Positions 32,386 to 41,800 of a DNA stretch of 64,000 nucleotides are shown here, piece after piece. The DNA comes from Methanothrix harundinacea 6Ac (GTDB lineage Archaea; Halobacteriota; Methanosarcinia; Methanotrichales; Methanotrichaceae), in NCBI RefSeq assembly GCF_000235565.1, contig NC_017527.1, positions 2,480,001 to 2,544,000 on the forward strand, in the 5' to 3' direction. Both the position numbers and the translations under genes were made by a program. Position 1 is the stretch's first letter, and each line of letters begins with the position of its first letter. The notes below the pieces were generated by a model. That model was given only the letters and a program-made list of their open reading frames with translations. It had not been told where the DNA came from and made no database searches.

Positions 32386-32919
32386 TTGCACATCAAGATT
32401 CCAGCAGATAGAATAGGGGCTCTGGTGGGCCCTTCAGGATCGGTGAAGAGCATGTTCGAGGAGAAGACCGGGGCCACCATCGATATCGATAGCGAGAACG
32501 GCGCCGTGGAGATCACCCCCGGGGAGGACCCGATCATGGCGATGCGCCTCGCCGAGGTCGTCCGCGCCATCGGCCGGGGCTTCTCTCCCGAGAGGGCCCT
32601 TCCCATCCTGGAGGACGAGCTGTTGATGCTCGACGTCATCGACCTCTCCCGGGCCTTCAACACCAAAAGCGACATGGCCCGGGTAAAGGGGAGGATCATC
32701 GGCAAGGACGGGAGGACCCGGGAGATCGCCGAGAAGCTGACCGGCGCCGGGATCTCGGTCTACGGCAAGACGATCGGGATCATAGGAAACCCCGACCAGA
32801 TCCGGGTGGCCCGGACCGCCATCGAGATGCTGATCGACGGCGCCCCCCACGGCGCTGTCTATGGATACCTGGAGAAGAAGAGCCAGGAGCTCGCCAGGTC
32901 CGGGATCGACGACCTCTGA
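32386..32919 (+). CDS. double KH-domain ribosome-assembly protein (Krr1/Pno1-like)
   Basis: A 177-residue RNA-binding protein with two KH domains. The first GXXG is in RIGALVGPSGSVKSMFEEKT and the second in RIIGKDGRTREIAEKLTGA. Archaeal homologues of Pno1/Dim2 are encoded next to RIO1 and act on 16S rRNA maturation. The start is TTG at 32386, supported by GGAGG nine bases upstream. Its stop abuts the convergent FdhD-like gene. Confidence 0.92.
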   Translation: MHIKIPADRIGALVGPSGSVKSMFEEKTGATIDIDSENGAVEITPGEDPIMAMRLAEVVRAIGRGFSPERALPILEDELLMLDVIDLSRAFNTKSDMARVKGRIIGKDGRTREIAEKLTGAGISVYGKTIGIIGNPDQIRVARTAIEMLIDGAPHGAVYGYLEKKSQELARSGIDDL

Positions 32920-33639
32920 TCAGTCCGGGGTGACCCTATCCCGGCCGGTGTAGACGTTCATCCTACCCTGGCGGGCGAAGCCCACCAGGGTCATCCCCCA
33001 ATCTTCCGCCATCTCGACGGCGAGGGTGGTGACCGCCCCCTTGGAGGCGACGATCGGGACGCCGAAGCGGGAGGCCTTCTCGACGGTCTTTCCCGTGATC
33101 CTCCCGGAGGTGACGGCGTAGCACCGCCCCAGATCGACGCCTGCGAGGATGGCCCATCCGAAGATCTTTTCGAGGGTGTTGAGCCTTCCGAAGTCCTCGG
33201 CGGTCGCCAGGATCTCCTCTCCGGAGCAGAGGGAGGAGGTGTGGGTCCCGCCCGTCTTCTCATAGAGTTGCGACGCCAGGGTGGACTCGAGGTTAGCGAG
33301 GATCCATCCGGCCCTGACGGCCCCCACCGGCCCGGCCGCCGCTCCCGGCCCCCCGGGGAGGAACCTTCGCGAAGGACGGGCGGCCGCAGCCCCCGTCGAC
33401 GCCTCCGCCCTACCCCCCTCCACCGAGAGGCGCAAGATCTCAGAGCCGTCCTCTATCAGGCCCCGGTATCGGAGGTGGCCCGCCACAAACTCCTTCTCCT
33501 GGGAAGGGGTGATGGTGGCCCGGCCGATGAGGACGCCGTTCGCGAAGATCTCGAGCTCGACCTCTTTGGGCATCCGTTCCTCGACCTCGAAGGCCTCGCC
33601 TCCATCGAACCTCAGGGCCCTGAAGGGCTGGTACTTCAC
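32920..33639 (-). CDS. FdhD-family protein lacking the catalytic Cys loop
   Basis: FdhD proteins pass sulfur to the molybdenum/tungsten cofactor of formate dehydrogenase-type enzymes. The core is recognisable: THTSSLCSGEEILATAEDFG, RLNTLEKIFGWAI, TSGRITGKTVEKASRFGVPI, SKGAVTTLAVEMA and the terminal GFARQGRMNVYTG. However, residues ~80-110, where the CXXC active site is normally found, are an Ala/Gly/Pro/Arg stretch without cysteine. Sulfurtransferase activity is therefore doubtful. The start is GTG; an AGATATATAACC box about 27 bases upstream suggests a leaderless message. Confidence 0.85.
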   Translation of the reverse strand: MKYQPFRALRFDGGEAFEVEERMPKEVELEIFANGVLIGRATITPSQEKEFVAGHLRYRGLIEDGSEILRLSVEGGRAEASTGAAAARPSRRFLPGGPGAAAGPVGAVRAGWILANLESTLASQLYEKTGGTHTSSLCSGEEILATAEDFGRLNTLEKIFGWAILAGVDLGRCYAVTSGRITGKTVEKASRFGVPIVASKGAVTTLAVEMAEDWGMTLVGFARQGRMNVYTGRDRVTPD

Positions 33640-33722
33640 GGCCGAGAATCTGCCATGAGGTTATATATCTCTTGCCGGGATGAAAGGGACCACACGAAAA
33701 CCGGATCTCGGAGGACGAACCC

Positions 33723-35339
33723 TTGGACCTGAACCTGGAGCTGAACCTTTACGACTGGCTTTTTTTGGGGATCCTCGCCCTCAACCTCCACTGGATCCTC
33801 GCCCTCAGGCTGAGCAAGCGAGAGAAGGTCTCAGGGCTGAAGATCGGCAACTGGGGCCCTGTAATCATGATCAGGACGACGAGGTGGCTCTCCCTCATCG
33901 ACCGGCTGAGCAGGCCAGAGAGGCTCTGGAAGCTCTCCATAACCGCCGGGATACCCCTCGTCGTCCTGGGGATGCTCTTCTTCCTGGTCCTCTTCCTCCG
34001 GACGACCCTGACGGTGATGATGACCCCGCCGGAGCCCTCCGTCTACACCGCCCCGAGGAACGTCCTTCTGATACCGGGGATAAACCAGTTCATCCCCTGG
34101 TTTGCCTGGATCGCCCTCTTCGTCACGATGGCGGTCCACGAGTTCGCCCACGGTATCCTCTGCAGGGCGGAGGGGATCCGGGTGAAGTCGATGGGGATCG
34201 CCCTCCTCGGAGCTCCCGTCGCCGCCTTCGTCGAGCCCGACGAGGAGGAGCTCTTCGGCTCCGACGGTCGGAGGGCGAAGGCCTCCCGGGCGGCCCGGGT
34301 CAGGATCCTCTCCGCCGGGGTCGTGGCGAACTTCGTCGTGGCAGCCGTGGCTCTGGCCCTCTTCTTCGGGCCGGTGATCGGGGCGATCGCCCCCCTGGAG
34401 AGGGTGGTGGTGGTGGACGTCGTCCCCGGCTCCGACGCCGACCTCGCCGGCTTTGAGAGGCAGATGATCCTCCAGGAGGTGGAAGGGGTCCGGATCGACG
34501 ACATCGGGGGGCTCGTGGCGATGGGGACCGATAAAAAGAGGATGAGCCTCCTCCGGGGGGAGGATCTGGTGGAGATGGACCTGGAGGGGCCCTTCCGGGG
34601 GGGTGTCGTCGTCTCTTACGTCTTCGAAGGCTCGGCGGCCGACGAGGCGGGGATCGCTCCGGGTTTCGCCATCTCGGAGATCGATGGCGTCTCGACCCCG
34701 GACTGGGAGGCCTTCAGGGCCGTCATGAACTCCACCCGGGAGGGGCAGACCGTCACCCTGGGGACGAACCGGGGGGAGCATTCCGTCAACCTCACGGCGA
34801 ACCCCGACGGCTCGGGGACGGGGTTCATCGGGATCATCTTCTCCCCGACGAGGGCGGTCTACATCGACGGCGCCACCCTCCAGGAGTTCCCGGCGGGACC
34901 CTTCCTCGCGGAGCTGAAGAATATGCCCCGATCCGGCATCGGTGGGATGATCTCCCTCCTCGGCCTCCCCTTCTCGGGGATCCGGGGCTTCACGGAGATG
35001 GGCTTTCCCGGCTTTGTCGGATGGATCACCCACCTCTTTGAGCCGACCGGCTGGGCGGAGCCCCTCGGCGGGAAGATCTTCTGGATCGCGAACCTCCTCT
35101 TCTGGGTGGGGCTGATCAACCTCTACGCCGGCCTCTTCAACTGCCTCCCGGCGGTCCCCCTGGACGGGGGGCACATCTTTCGGGATTTGCTGCACATGGG
35201 GTTTGCGGCGGTCTTCAAGAGCGAGGCCAGGGCGGAGAGGATGACCAGAGCGGTGGTGGCGTTTATGGCCTGGCTGATCTTCTCGTCCCTCCTCTTCATC
35301 ATCCTCGCCCCCTACATCGCCCACGGATTTGGGGGATGA
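33723..35339 (+). CDS. site-2 protease family zinc metalloprotease with PDZ domain
   Basis: A 538-residue intramembrane protease (M50). Membrane helices surround the zinc motif HEFAHG (residues 139-144). The third ligand is in LPAVPLDGGHIFRDLL near residue 480. Between them are PDZ-like regions (VVDVVPGSDADLAGFE; YVFEGSAADEAGIAPGFAI). Such enzymes cut membrane-bound regulators; the substrate is unknown. The start is TTG with GGAGGA eight bases upstream. A TTATATATCT box lies at 33661-33670 in the gap shared with the FdhD-like gene. Confidence 0.9.
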   Translation: MDLNLELNLYDWLFLGILALNLHWILALRLSKREKVSGLKIGNWGPVIMIRTTRWLSLIDRLSRPERLWKLSITAGIPLVVLGMLFFLVLFLRTTLTVMMTPPEPSVYTAPRNVLLIPGINQFIPWFAWIALFVTMAVHEFAHGILCRAEGIRVKSMGIALLGAPVAAFVEPDEEELFGSDGRRAKASRAARVRILSAGVVANFVVAAVALALFFGPVIGAIAPLERVVVVDVVPGSDADLAGFERQMILQEVEGVRIDDIGGLVAMGTDKKRMSLLRGEDLVEMDLEGPFRGGVVVSYVFEGSAADEAGIAPGFAISEIDGVSTPDWEAFRAVMNSTREGQTVTLGTNRGEHSVNLTANPDGSGTGFIGIIFSPTRAVYIDGATLQEFPAGPFLAELKNMPRSGIGGMISLLGLPFSGIRGFTEMGFPGFVGWITHLFEPTGWAEPLGGKIFWIANLLFWVGLINLYAGLFNCLPAVPLDGGHIFRDLLHMGFAAVFKSEARAERMTRAVVAFMAWLIFSSLLFIILAPYIAHGFGG

Positions 35340-35345
35340 AACGCC

Positions 35346-35366
35346 CCACCCCCCTCCTTGGGGTGG
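35346..35366 (+). terminator. hairpin between convergent protease and mfnF genes
   Basis: CCACCC pairs with GGGTGG across a nine-base C/T-rich loop, seven bases after the protease stop. There is no T-tract, so a terminator role is probable but not certain. Confidence 0.4.
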
Positions 35367-35373
35367 TGGAACG

Positions 35374-36345
35374 CTATCGTCCCCCTAGCTCAACCTCCAG
35401 GAGACGGGCGACGGCATAGGCGGGGAAGACCTCCGAGACCGCCGAGCCGTACCTCTCCGAGAGGCGGATCACCTCGAGGCCGAGGGACCGGGCCGCCTCC
35501 CTGATCAGCCCCTCGCCGATCCCGGCGGCGGCGACGAGATTGAGGCTGTGCTCCTCCGCCAACCGGCGGATCCCCCCCTTCAGAAGCTCGAGCTGACGGG
35601 CCCTAGCCTGGCGGGCTATCGCCTCGACCCCTTCGGGGCCGATCTCCCCGGGATCGGCGCAGACGGTCCGGGCGAGCCTCCGTTCGGCTGATTCTCGATC
35701 CTTTCCGCCGCCGTCGGGGGTCTCGACGGCGTACTCCCCCTCGGCGATATCGCCCAGGAGGAGGTGGGCGTCGGCGGCTATCGCAAAGAGCTCGGCAGAG
35801 AGGGGGACCCTCTCTCCGTCGACCTCCACCGCCCCGAGGAGGGCGGCGAGGTTCGTCCTGAGGAGCCCCATATAGATCAGCTCCCCCCGGGCGAGCCTCA
35901 AAAAGTCGGTCTTCGCCGCCCTCGGTCCCCCCTTTATGGGTATCAGGTCGGTGGTGGTCGATCCCATGTCGACGAAGAGGCAGTCTCCGACCTCCTCGGC
36001 TACGAGGGCGGCCGAGGCGGACCAGTTGGCGGCGGCTAGATCGGCCAGATCGCGCCAATTGAAGCCCGATACTCCCCAGAAGCGGACGGGGCAGGAGAAG
36101 GACCTCTCGACGGCCCCCTTTATGAAGAGGATCCCGGACCTCTTCTCCGGGAAGGAGTCGGCGAGCTCCCCCGTCATGACGACCCCGACCGCCTCCGGCC
36201 TCGCCTCCGCCGATAAGCGGCGGAGGAGGGGCTCGAGGGGTGCCCCCTTCCAGAGGGGGAGGTACTCGATTATCGTGAACGAACCGTCGGAGCTGGCGGC
36301 TTTGGTGTTCGCTCCGCCGACGTCGAGGCCGAGGATCATGACCAT
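35374..36345 (-). CDS. mfnF: MfnF-like ASKHA kinase-fold enzyme of methanofuran synthesis
   Basis: A 323-residue ASKHA-fold protein of the hydantoinase-like, 'H4MPT-linked C1 transfer' group. Its founder MJ0815 (MfnF) joins the furan and tyramine parts of methanofuran. Visible are the phosphate-1 loop ILGLDVGGANTKAA, phosphate-2 FVDMGSTTTDLIPI and the C-terminal AAAGIGEGLIREAAR. Methanofuran is needed for the C1 pathway. The gene is divergent from the FrhB-family gene. Confidence 0.85.
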   Translation of the reverse strand: MVMILGLDVGGANTKAASSDGSFTIIEYLPLWKGAPLEPLLRRLSAEARPEAVGVVMTGELADSFPEKRSGILFIKGAVERSFSCPVRFWGVSGFNWRDLADLAAANWSASAALVAEEVGDCLFVDMGSTTTDLIPIKGGPRAAKTDFLRLARGELIYMGLLRTNLAALLGAVEVDGERVPLSAELFAIAADAHLLLGDIAEGEYAVETPDGGGKDRESAERRLARTVCADPGEIGPEGVEAIARQARARQLELLKGGIRRLAEEHSLNLVAAAGIGEGLIREAARSLGLEVIRLSERYGSAVSEVFPAYAVARLLEVELGGR

Positions 36346-36413
36346 CGAGGGCCCGAGATACCATAAAAGCTTTAGGCTAATCGGCCGTCACCTAGCCACT
36401 GGCTTTTGGAGAG

Positions 36414-37520
36414 ATGATCATGGCTGCCAAGGAGAAGTATCCCGAGCCCACCTATCTGGAGTACGGATTTGGGGAGCTGGAACACGACGTCATCAAGAAG
36501 GAGCTCTGCTGCTACTGCGGAAACTGCATCGCCTTCTGCCCCAAGATCGATAGAGAGGGGAACAGACCGGAGCTCGTCGATTACGACCCGCTCTGCGGCC
36601 TCTGCTACGCCTACTGTCCCCGGACGATGCTGGACATGCCGGGGATGGCGAAGAGGGTCTTCGGGAGGGAGAGGCGGGAGGACGAGCCTCTCGGTATCTA
36701 CCGGAAGGCGGCCTCCGCCCGGGCGGTAAAGGCCGGGGCGAGGGCCCAGGACGGCGGGGTCGCGACCGCCCTCCTGATTGGGGCCCTGGAGGCCGGGATC
36801 ATCGACTGCGCCGTCGTCACCGAGAGGGACGATAAGTGGAGGGGCCTTCCGAAGGTGGCGACGACGGCCGAGGAGATCGCCGCCGCCGCCGGGACGAAGT
36901 ACACCATCACCCCCAGCGTCACCGGGGTCCAGATGGCCATGGACCAGGGCTTCAAGAAGATCGGCTTTGTCGGAACGCCGTGCCAGATCCAGGCCCTGAG
37001 GAAGGTCCAGCTCCTGGAGGAGCCCTACCAGTTCGGCCAGGAGAAGATAGCCCTCCTGGTGGGGCTCTTCTGCATGGAGAACTTCGAGCACGAGCTCCTC
37101 TTCCCCCACCTCGTCGAGGGGAAGTTCGGGTTCAAGGCCGAAGAGGTCGATAAGTTCGAGGTCCAGAAGGGGATGTTCCGGGTCCTCTCCGGCGATATGG
37201 TCAAAGAGGTCCCCCTGGAGGAGACCGACGACTACGTCTGGAAGGGGTGCGGCCCCTGCTTCGACTTCGCCGCGGAGCTCGCCGACGTCTCCGTCGGGTC
37301 CGTCGGGTCGAAGGCGGGCTGGTCGACGGTCCTCACCAGGACCGACCTAGGCGCCAAGGTCTACGAATCCGCCCTGGCGGCGGGATCAATCGAGGAGGCG
37401 GCCGCCTCCGAGAAGGGGCTCGCCCTCGCCGGAAGGCTCGCCAAGTCGAAGGAGGAGCGGTTCACCTCCAAGACGGCGGAGCTCCTCGGCCGGGGCGTTC
37501 CCGTCAACATCCGGAGATGA
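36414..37520 (+). CDS. FrhB/FpoF-family F420-linked iron-sulfur flavoprotein
   Basis: A 368-residue protein of the F420 hydrogenase/dehydrogenase beta-subunit family. Two ferredoxin motifs are present, CCYCGNCIAFCP and CGLCYAYCP. The flavin/F420 domain follows with QDGGVATALLIGALE, FVGTPCQIQALRKV and the WKGCGPCFDFAAELADVSVGS motif. It should move electrons between F420H2 and ferredoxin-type partners, but the partner is not in the window. An FpoF-like role is possible. GGAGAG precedes the start; ATG 36420 is an alternative. Confidence 0.85.
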   Translation: MIMAAKEKYPEPTYLEYGFGELEHDVIKKELCCYCGNCIAFCPKIDREGNRPELVDYDPLCGLCYAYCPRTMLDMPGMAKRVFGRERREDEPLGIYRKAASARAVKAGARAQDGGVATALLIGALEAGIIDCAVVTERDDKWRGLPKVATTAEEIAAAAGTKYTITPSVTGVQMAMDQGFKKIGFVGTPCQIQALRKVQLLEEPYQFGQEKIALLVGLFCMENFEHELLFPHLVEGKFGFKAEEVDKFEVQKGMFRVLSGDMVKEVPLEETDDYVWKGCGPCFDFAAELADVSVGSVGSKAGWSTVLTRTDLGAKVYESALAAGSIEEAAASEKGLALAGRLAKSKEERFTSKTAELLGRGVPVNIRR

Positions 37521-37614
37521 AGAGAGCCCGAATGACGGCGGCCGATAGATAAGCAGCAGAGAGCAGATTCGATAGCAGCAGATAACCAGGTCCGATATAA
37601 CAGGAGGCGATCCG

Positions 37615-38781
37615 ATGTTGTCAGTGGGGCTCGCGGGAAAGCCCAACGCCGGGAAGTCCACCTTCTTCAAGGCGGCGACCCTCGCCGAGGTGGAGATAGC
37701 AAACTACCCCTTCACCACCATAGATGCGAACCACGGGGTCTCGTACGTCCGGGTCCCCTGCCCCTGCCGCGAGCTCGCGACGGAGTGCGGCAGGTGCCGG
37801 GACGGGGTGAGGTACGTCCCCGTGGAGCTGATCGACGTGGCGGGGCTCGTCCCCGACGCCCATCTCGGCAAGGGCCTCGGTAACGAGTTCCTCGACAGCC
37901 TCCGGGTCGCCGAGGCGGTCATCCACGTCCTGGACGCCTCCGGCTCCGCCGACGCGGAGGGTAATCCCGTCGGCGTAGGAAACCACGACCCCCTGACGGA
38001 TGTCGAGTTTCTCAAGCGCGAGATCGGGATGTGGCTCTTCGGCATCTTAAACCGCAACTGGGAAAGGCTGATGAGGCGGGTCCGGGCCGAGAACATCAAG
38101 ATCGAGCCCCTGATCACCGAGCAGCTCGCCGGCGCCGGGGTCGCCGATCACCACGTCCGCTGGGCCCTCGCGACGATGAAGAGCGACCCGACGAAGTGGG
38201 GAGACGACGAGATGAAGAAGTTCGCGGGGCTGCTGCGGGACGCCTCCAAGCCCATGATCATCGCCGCGAACAAGGTGGACGTCGCCCCCCCCGAGTTCGT
38301 CGCCCGCCTGAAGGCGTTGGACGAGATCGTCGTCCCGACGAGCGCCGCCGCCGAGGTCGCCCTGCGGATGGCGGACAAAAGCGGCGCGATCCGGTACCGA
38401 CCGGGGGACCCGGACTTTGAGATGGTAAAAGACCTCTCCGGACCCCAGAAGGCGGGCCTGGAGAAGATCCGGGGGATCCTCAAGGCGGCCGGCGGGACCG
38501 GGGTCCAGGAGTGCCTCGACCGGGCGGTCTTCGAGCTTCTCGAATACATACCCGTCTTCCCGGTGGAGGACGAGGGGAAGTGGACGGATCGAAACGGGGT
38601 CGTCCTCCCGGACGCCTACCTGATGAAGAAGGGCTCGACGACGAAGGACCTCGCCTACCGGATCCACACCGACATCGGGGAGAGCTTCCTCTTCGCCCTG
38701 GACGGGCGGTCAAAGAGGAGGCTCGGGGAGAAGCACGAGCTGAAGGCGGGGGACGTGATAAAGATCGTGTCGACGAAATGA
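37615..38781 (+). CDS. OBG/YchF-family GTPase (MJ1332 type)
   Basis: A 388-residue translation-associated GTPase. G1 is GLAGKPNAGKST, G3 DVAGLVPDAHLG, G4 IAANKVDV, and the TGS domain occupies the last ~80 residues (AYLMKKGSTTKDLAYRIHTD). The archaeal MJ1332 group has a cysteine-containing insertion before G3, here CPCRELATECGRC. AGGAGGCG before the ATG supports the start. A terminator-like hairpin follows, then the convergent ROCO gene. Confidence 0.93.
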   Translation: MLSVGLAGKPNAGKSTFFKAATLAEVEIANYPFTTIDANHGVSYVRVPCPCRELATECGRCRDGVRYVPVELIDVAGLVPDAHLGKGLGNEFLDSLRVAEAVIHVLDASGSADAEGNPVGVGNHDPLTDVEFLKREIGMWLFGILNRNWERLMRRVRAENIKIEPLITEQLAGAGVADHHVRWALATMKSDPTKWGDDEMKKFAGLLRDASKPMIIAANKVDVAPPEFVARLKALDEIVVPTSAAAEVALRMADKSGAIRYRPGDPDFEMVKDLSGPQKAGLEKIRGILKAAGGTGVQECLDRAVFELLEYIPVFPVEDEGKWTDRNGVVLPDAYLMKKGSTTKDLAYRIHTDIGESFLFALDGRSKRRLGEKHELKAGDVIKIVSTK

Positions 38782-38830
38782 AGTGTGGGGAGTGGAGGGG
38801 CCGGACCGACAGAGCTTTTCTTAAGAGATC

Positions 38831-38856
38831 CTGCCCATTTTCTATCTATTGGGCAG
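38831..38856. terminator. hairpin between convergent GTPase and ROCO genes
   Basis: CTGCCCA and TGGGCAG form a perfect seven-base stem around a 12-base A/T-rich loop, 50 bases after one stop and 18 bases past the other. It probably serves both genes. Confidence 0.5.
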
Positions 38857-38873
38857 TTAAAGACTGAAGAGGT

Positions 38874-41800
38874 TCAGAACCTAATTTCATAATACGTTCT
38901 TTTCTCGTTAGCGGATTCTGATGGCCAAACAGCCCAACCATCCCAGGCACCGCCTTTCCGTTGCCTGCAGCGTGTATGAATCCTGATCACCCTGTGATCC
39001 CTTGATATTTCTAACAGACTGTAAAGACGGGGTGTTGATTCGGGTCGCTCACATACCGGAGCGCCAAAAGAGCCAGTACCAGAGACGTAGACTCTTTTTG
39101 GATGAAGATAATTAATTATCTCGGTTTCATCTTCGTGGACATGGCCATGAAGACAAACTCTAATTCCGTTTTCACGCAGTTGCTCCAAAAATGCATCATC
39201 CTTGATTTTGTCATTCCCTGTAACGGGATGATGCCATACAGCGATTTTCAAGACTGATTTATTGCTTGAAAAGGATCTTATCATTCTGTCGGCATTCTCC
39301 AGACCGCGAGCTAGAGTACCTTGATTAATGCTAGATCTCTTAGGGAAGTACTCATCTATTTCCCAGCATGAATTCAACGCAATGAATTGAATACCGTCGT
39401 CAAAAAAGGGGATAGAAATACACTGATCTTTGAATTCCAGTGGATACTCCTTCTGAACTAGTGGATGATAGAAGTTTTCAGAGAAGCTTCTGAAACGGGA
39501 TGGGTATCTTTCTTCGTTCCTTATGAGGTAGCCATCTCCTTGTCGAATCCATCGGCCATTTGCCAATTTTTCTGTATCAATTAAACGCCTATTGATCCAA
39601 TTATATACATCTTCATCCCAGTCAAGATCGTGGTTTCCAGGAACTATTATGCAACGCTCAGCTGTTAGACCGAAGCGCATAATAAGACTAGAGATGAATT
39701 GTCTAGCATTTTCAAATTCTTCTGGCTTTCCATGATTTGTTAAGTCACCTGACACGACCAGATAATCCAATTTTTCAAATCCAAGAGATTCTTTCAAGTT
39801 ATTCAGATCGGTGGCTATCGGTTGAAATTGAGACATTGGATCTGTCTTGAAGTCAAAATGTAAATCGCTTAGATGCAAAAGCCACAACGATTCAAGAGAG
39901 GTTTGGGACGCATCCGTTTTTTTGAAAGTTACTTTGACTTCTTCGATAATTTTATCCTTCTTTTCTCGAATTTCAGTTTTCAACGCCCATGTCTTTCTCT
40001 CTAAGTCGGGATCAATTTCTCTCGCTTTGATCGCGCCTTCACTAATGGTAGTGCGAACATCACACTCAGGGCAACCGATATCTGTATTACCATTTGAAAT
40101 TCGCCTTCTTATAGATTCTTCTGAAAAGTGATAACTGCATTTACAAGTAATCTCAATCCGTTCTTGAATTTCTATGCCGTATTGCCTTAGATGACTTTCA
40201 ACAAAACTTATAAAAAGGTCTCGCATCTCTTGTGGGGTTCGATCTTCGAAATATACATCCAAATGAGCAAAGCCGCTACCGCGATCGATTTTGCGCAAAC
40301 CACAAGCGCCCTTTCCAGCAATTTCAAATTCTGCACGATCTTCCCAAAAACGAGAGCGTCCAAAACGTTCGCTAATAGCCAACCATGCAACTAAAGACGA
40401 GTAGATATTATCGATCGCTCCAGAGAAATCATAATAAAGAGATATGGAGTGGGAAACAGACCCCACCCTGTCAGTTACTGTTGGTTTAAATAATGTGGGA
40501 AATATGAGAAGACCTTCATGTTGTAAACAAATTCCATGCTCAATAAGGAGCTGTACTACGCACTCTAAAATAACGCGCTCTTCAAGCCTAGGTAATCTAT
40601 CCTCCTCTTTGATGCCGGGGAACGACATTCTTGGTGATACTAAAATCTGCTCTTCTATAGCTGGCACTCCGCGCGGATTATTCCTAGCTGCAATGATCAA
40701 AGATCCGGCATAACGCTCTATTTCCCCGATATGGAGAATAATCATTCGTTCTCCAATAGCAGTTTCAGTATCAGAAACAACTCCTTGCAGCGACAAATGT
40801 CTTAAAACAGTATCTAGCGCTTCGATTTCGAATTTAAGCGGGTATTTTTTGCGGATGCTTTTTGAGAGATCCGGAAATGAAATTACAGCCTTGCCCCGAC
40901 CTTTCAAATTCTCTACCTCATCACGGATGATTTGGAAGAATTCAGGACGACTGCTTTCTGACGACGCGTCCCAGTTTATATTCTTAGATATTGCTGCTCG
41001 TAGCTCAGATATCCCTCGTCCAGTTCTCGAGCTTATTGGATAATATCCTTCAAAATCGCAACTCTTAATTAGTCTCTCCAATTCGACTTCATCAATGATT
41101 GTGCTCTCGTCATCTAGTTTGGTACCAACAAGGATCTTGGTGGCTTTATTACCACTTAATTGCTTATCAAGTCTCTTATTCCATTCTTCGACTTCTTTAA
41201 ATGCATTTTGTCCTCTTGTTGGATCGAATAAGATTAGCGCTAATGTAACATCATGTAGAAATATTTGGTGAACAAGTCGGTATTCATTTTGTCCGCCCAT
41301 ATCCCAGATAACTACATCTCTCTTCTTTCCAGGCGGCGTTACGGCAACTGGATCTAATTGTTCTGGCAGTAAAGTCCAAAATCGAGTTCCATGAGTTGTT
41401 TCTAACTCTTCATAACGATCTTCTGATAACCGCAACGATAAGCACGATTTTCCAGCGTTGCTTTCACCTACAAATACGATCTTTGCACTTGAATAATGTA
41501 TCGTTTTAATAGCAGAAGGTATTCTGCTAAGTTCGTCAAAATCCAAATCCCATATATTTATTACTTTGCCACCATCTACAACGGCTGCTAACATGGGAAA
41601 TTTCGGGTTAAATGCGATAAGTGATCGGAACTTACCCGAAGACAACTCCCTAATAATTGCAACAGTTTCCCATTTATCGCAGCTCCACAGCCTTATCGTG
41701 TTATCGAGAGACATCGAAGCAAGAAACTTGCTATCAAAAGAAAAAGATATGCTGACGATAGCATCTGTGTGTCCTTCTAATGTACGAAAATATTTGCCAA

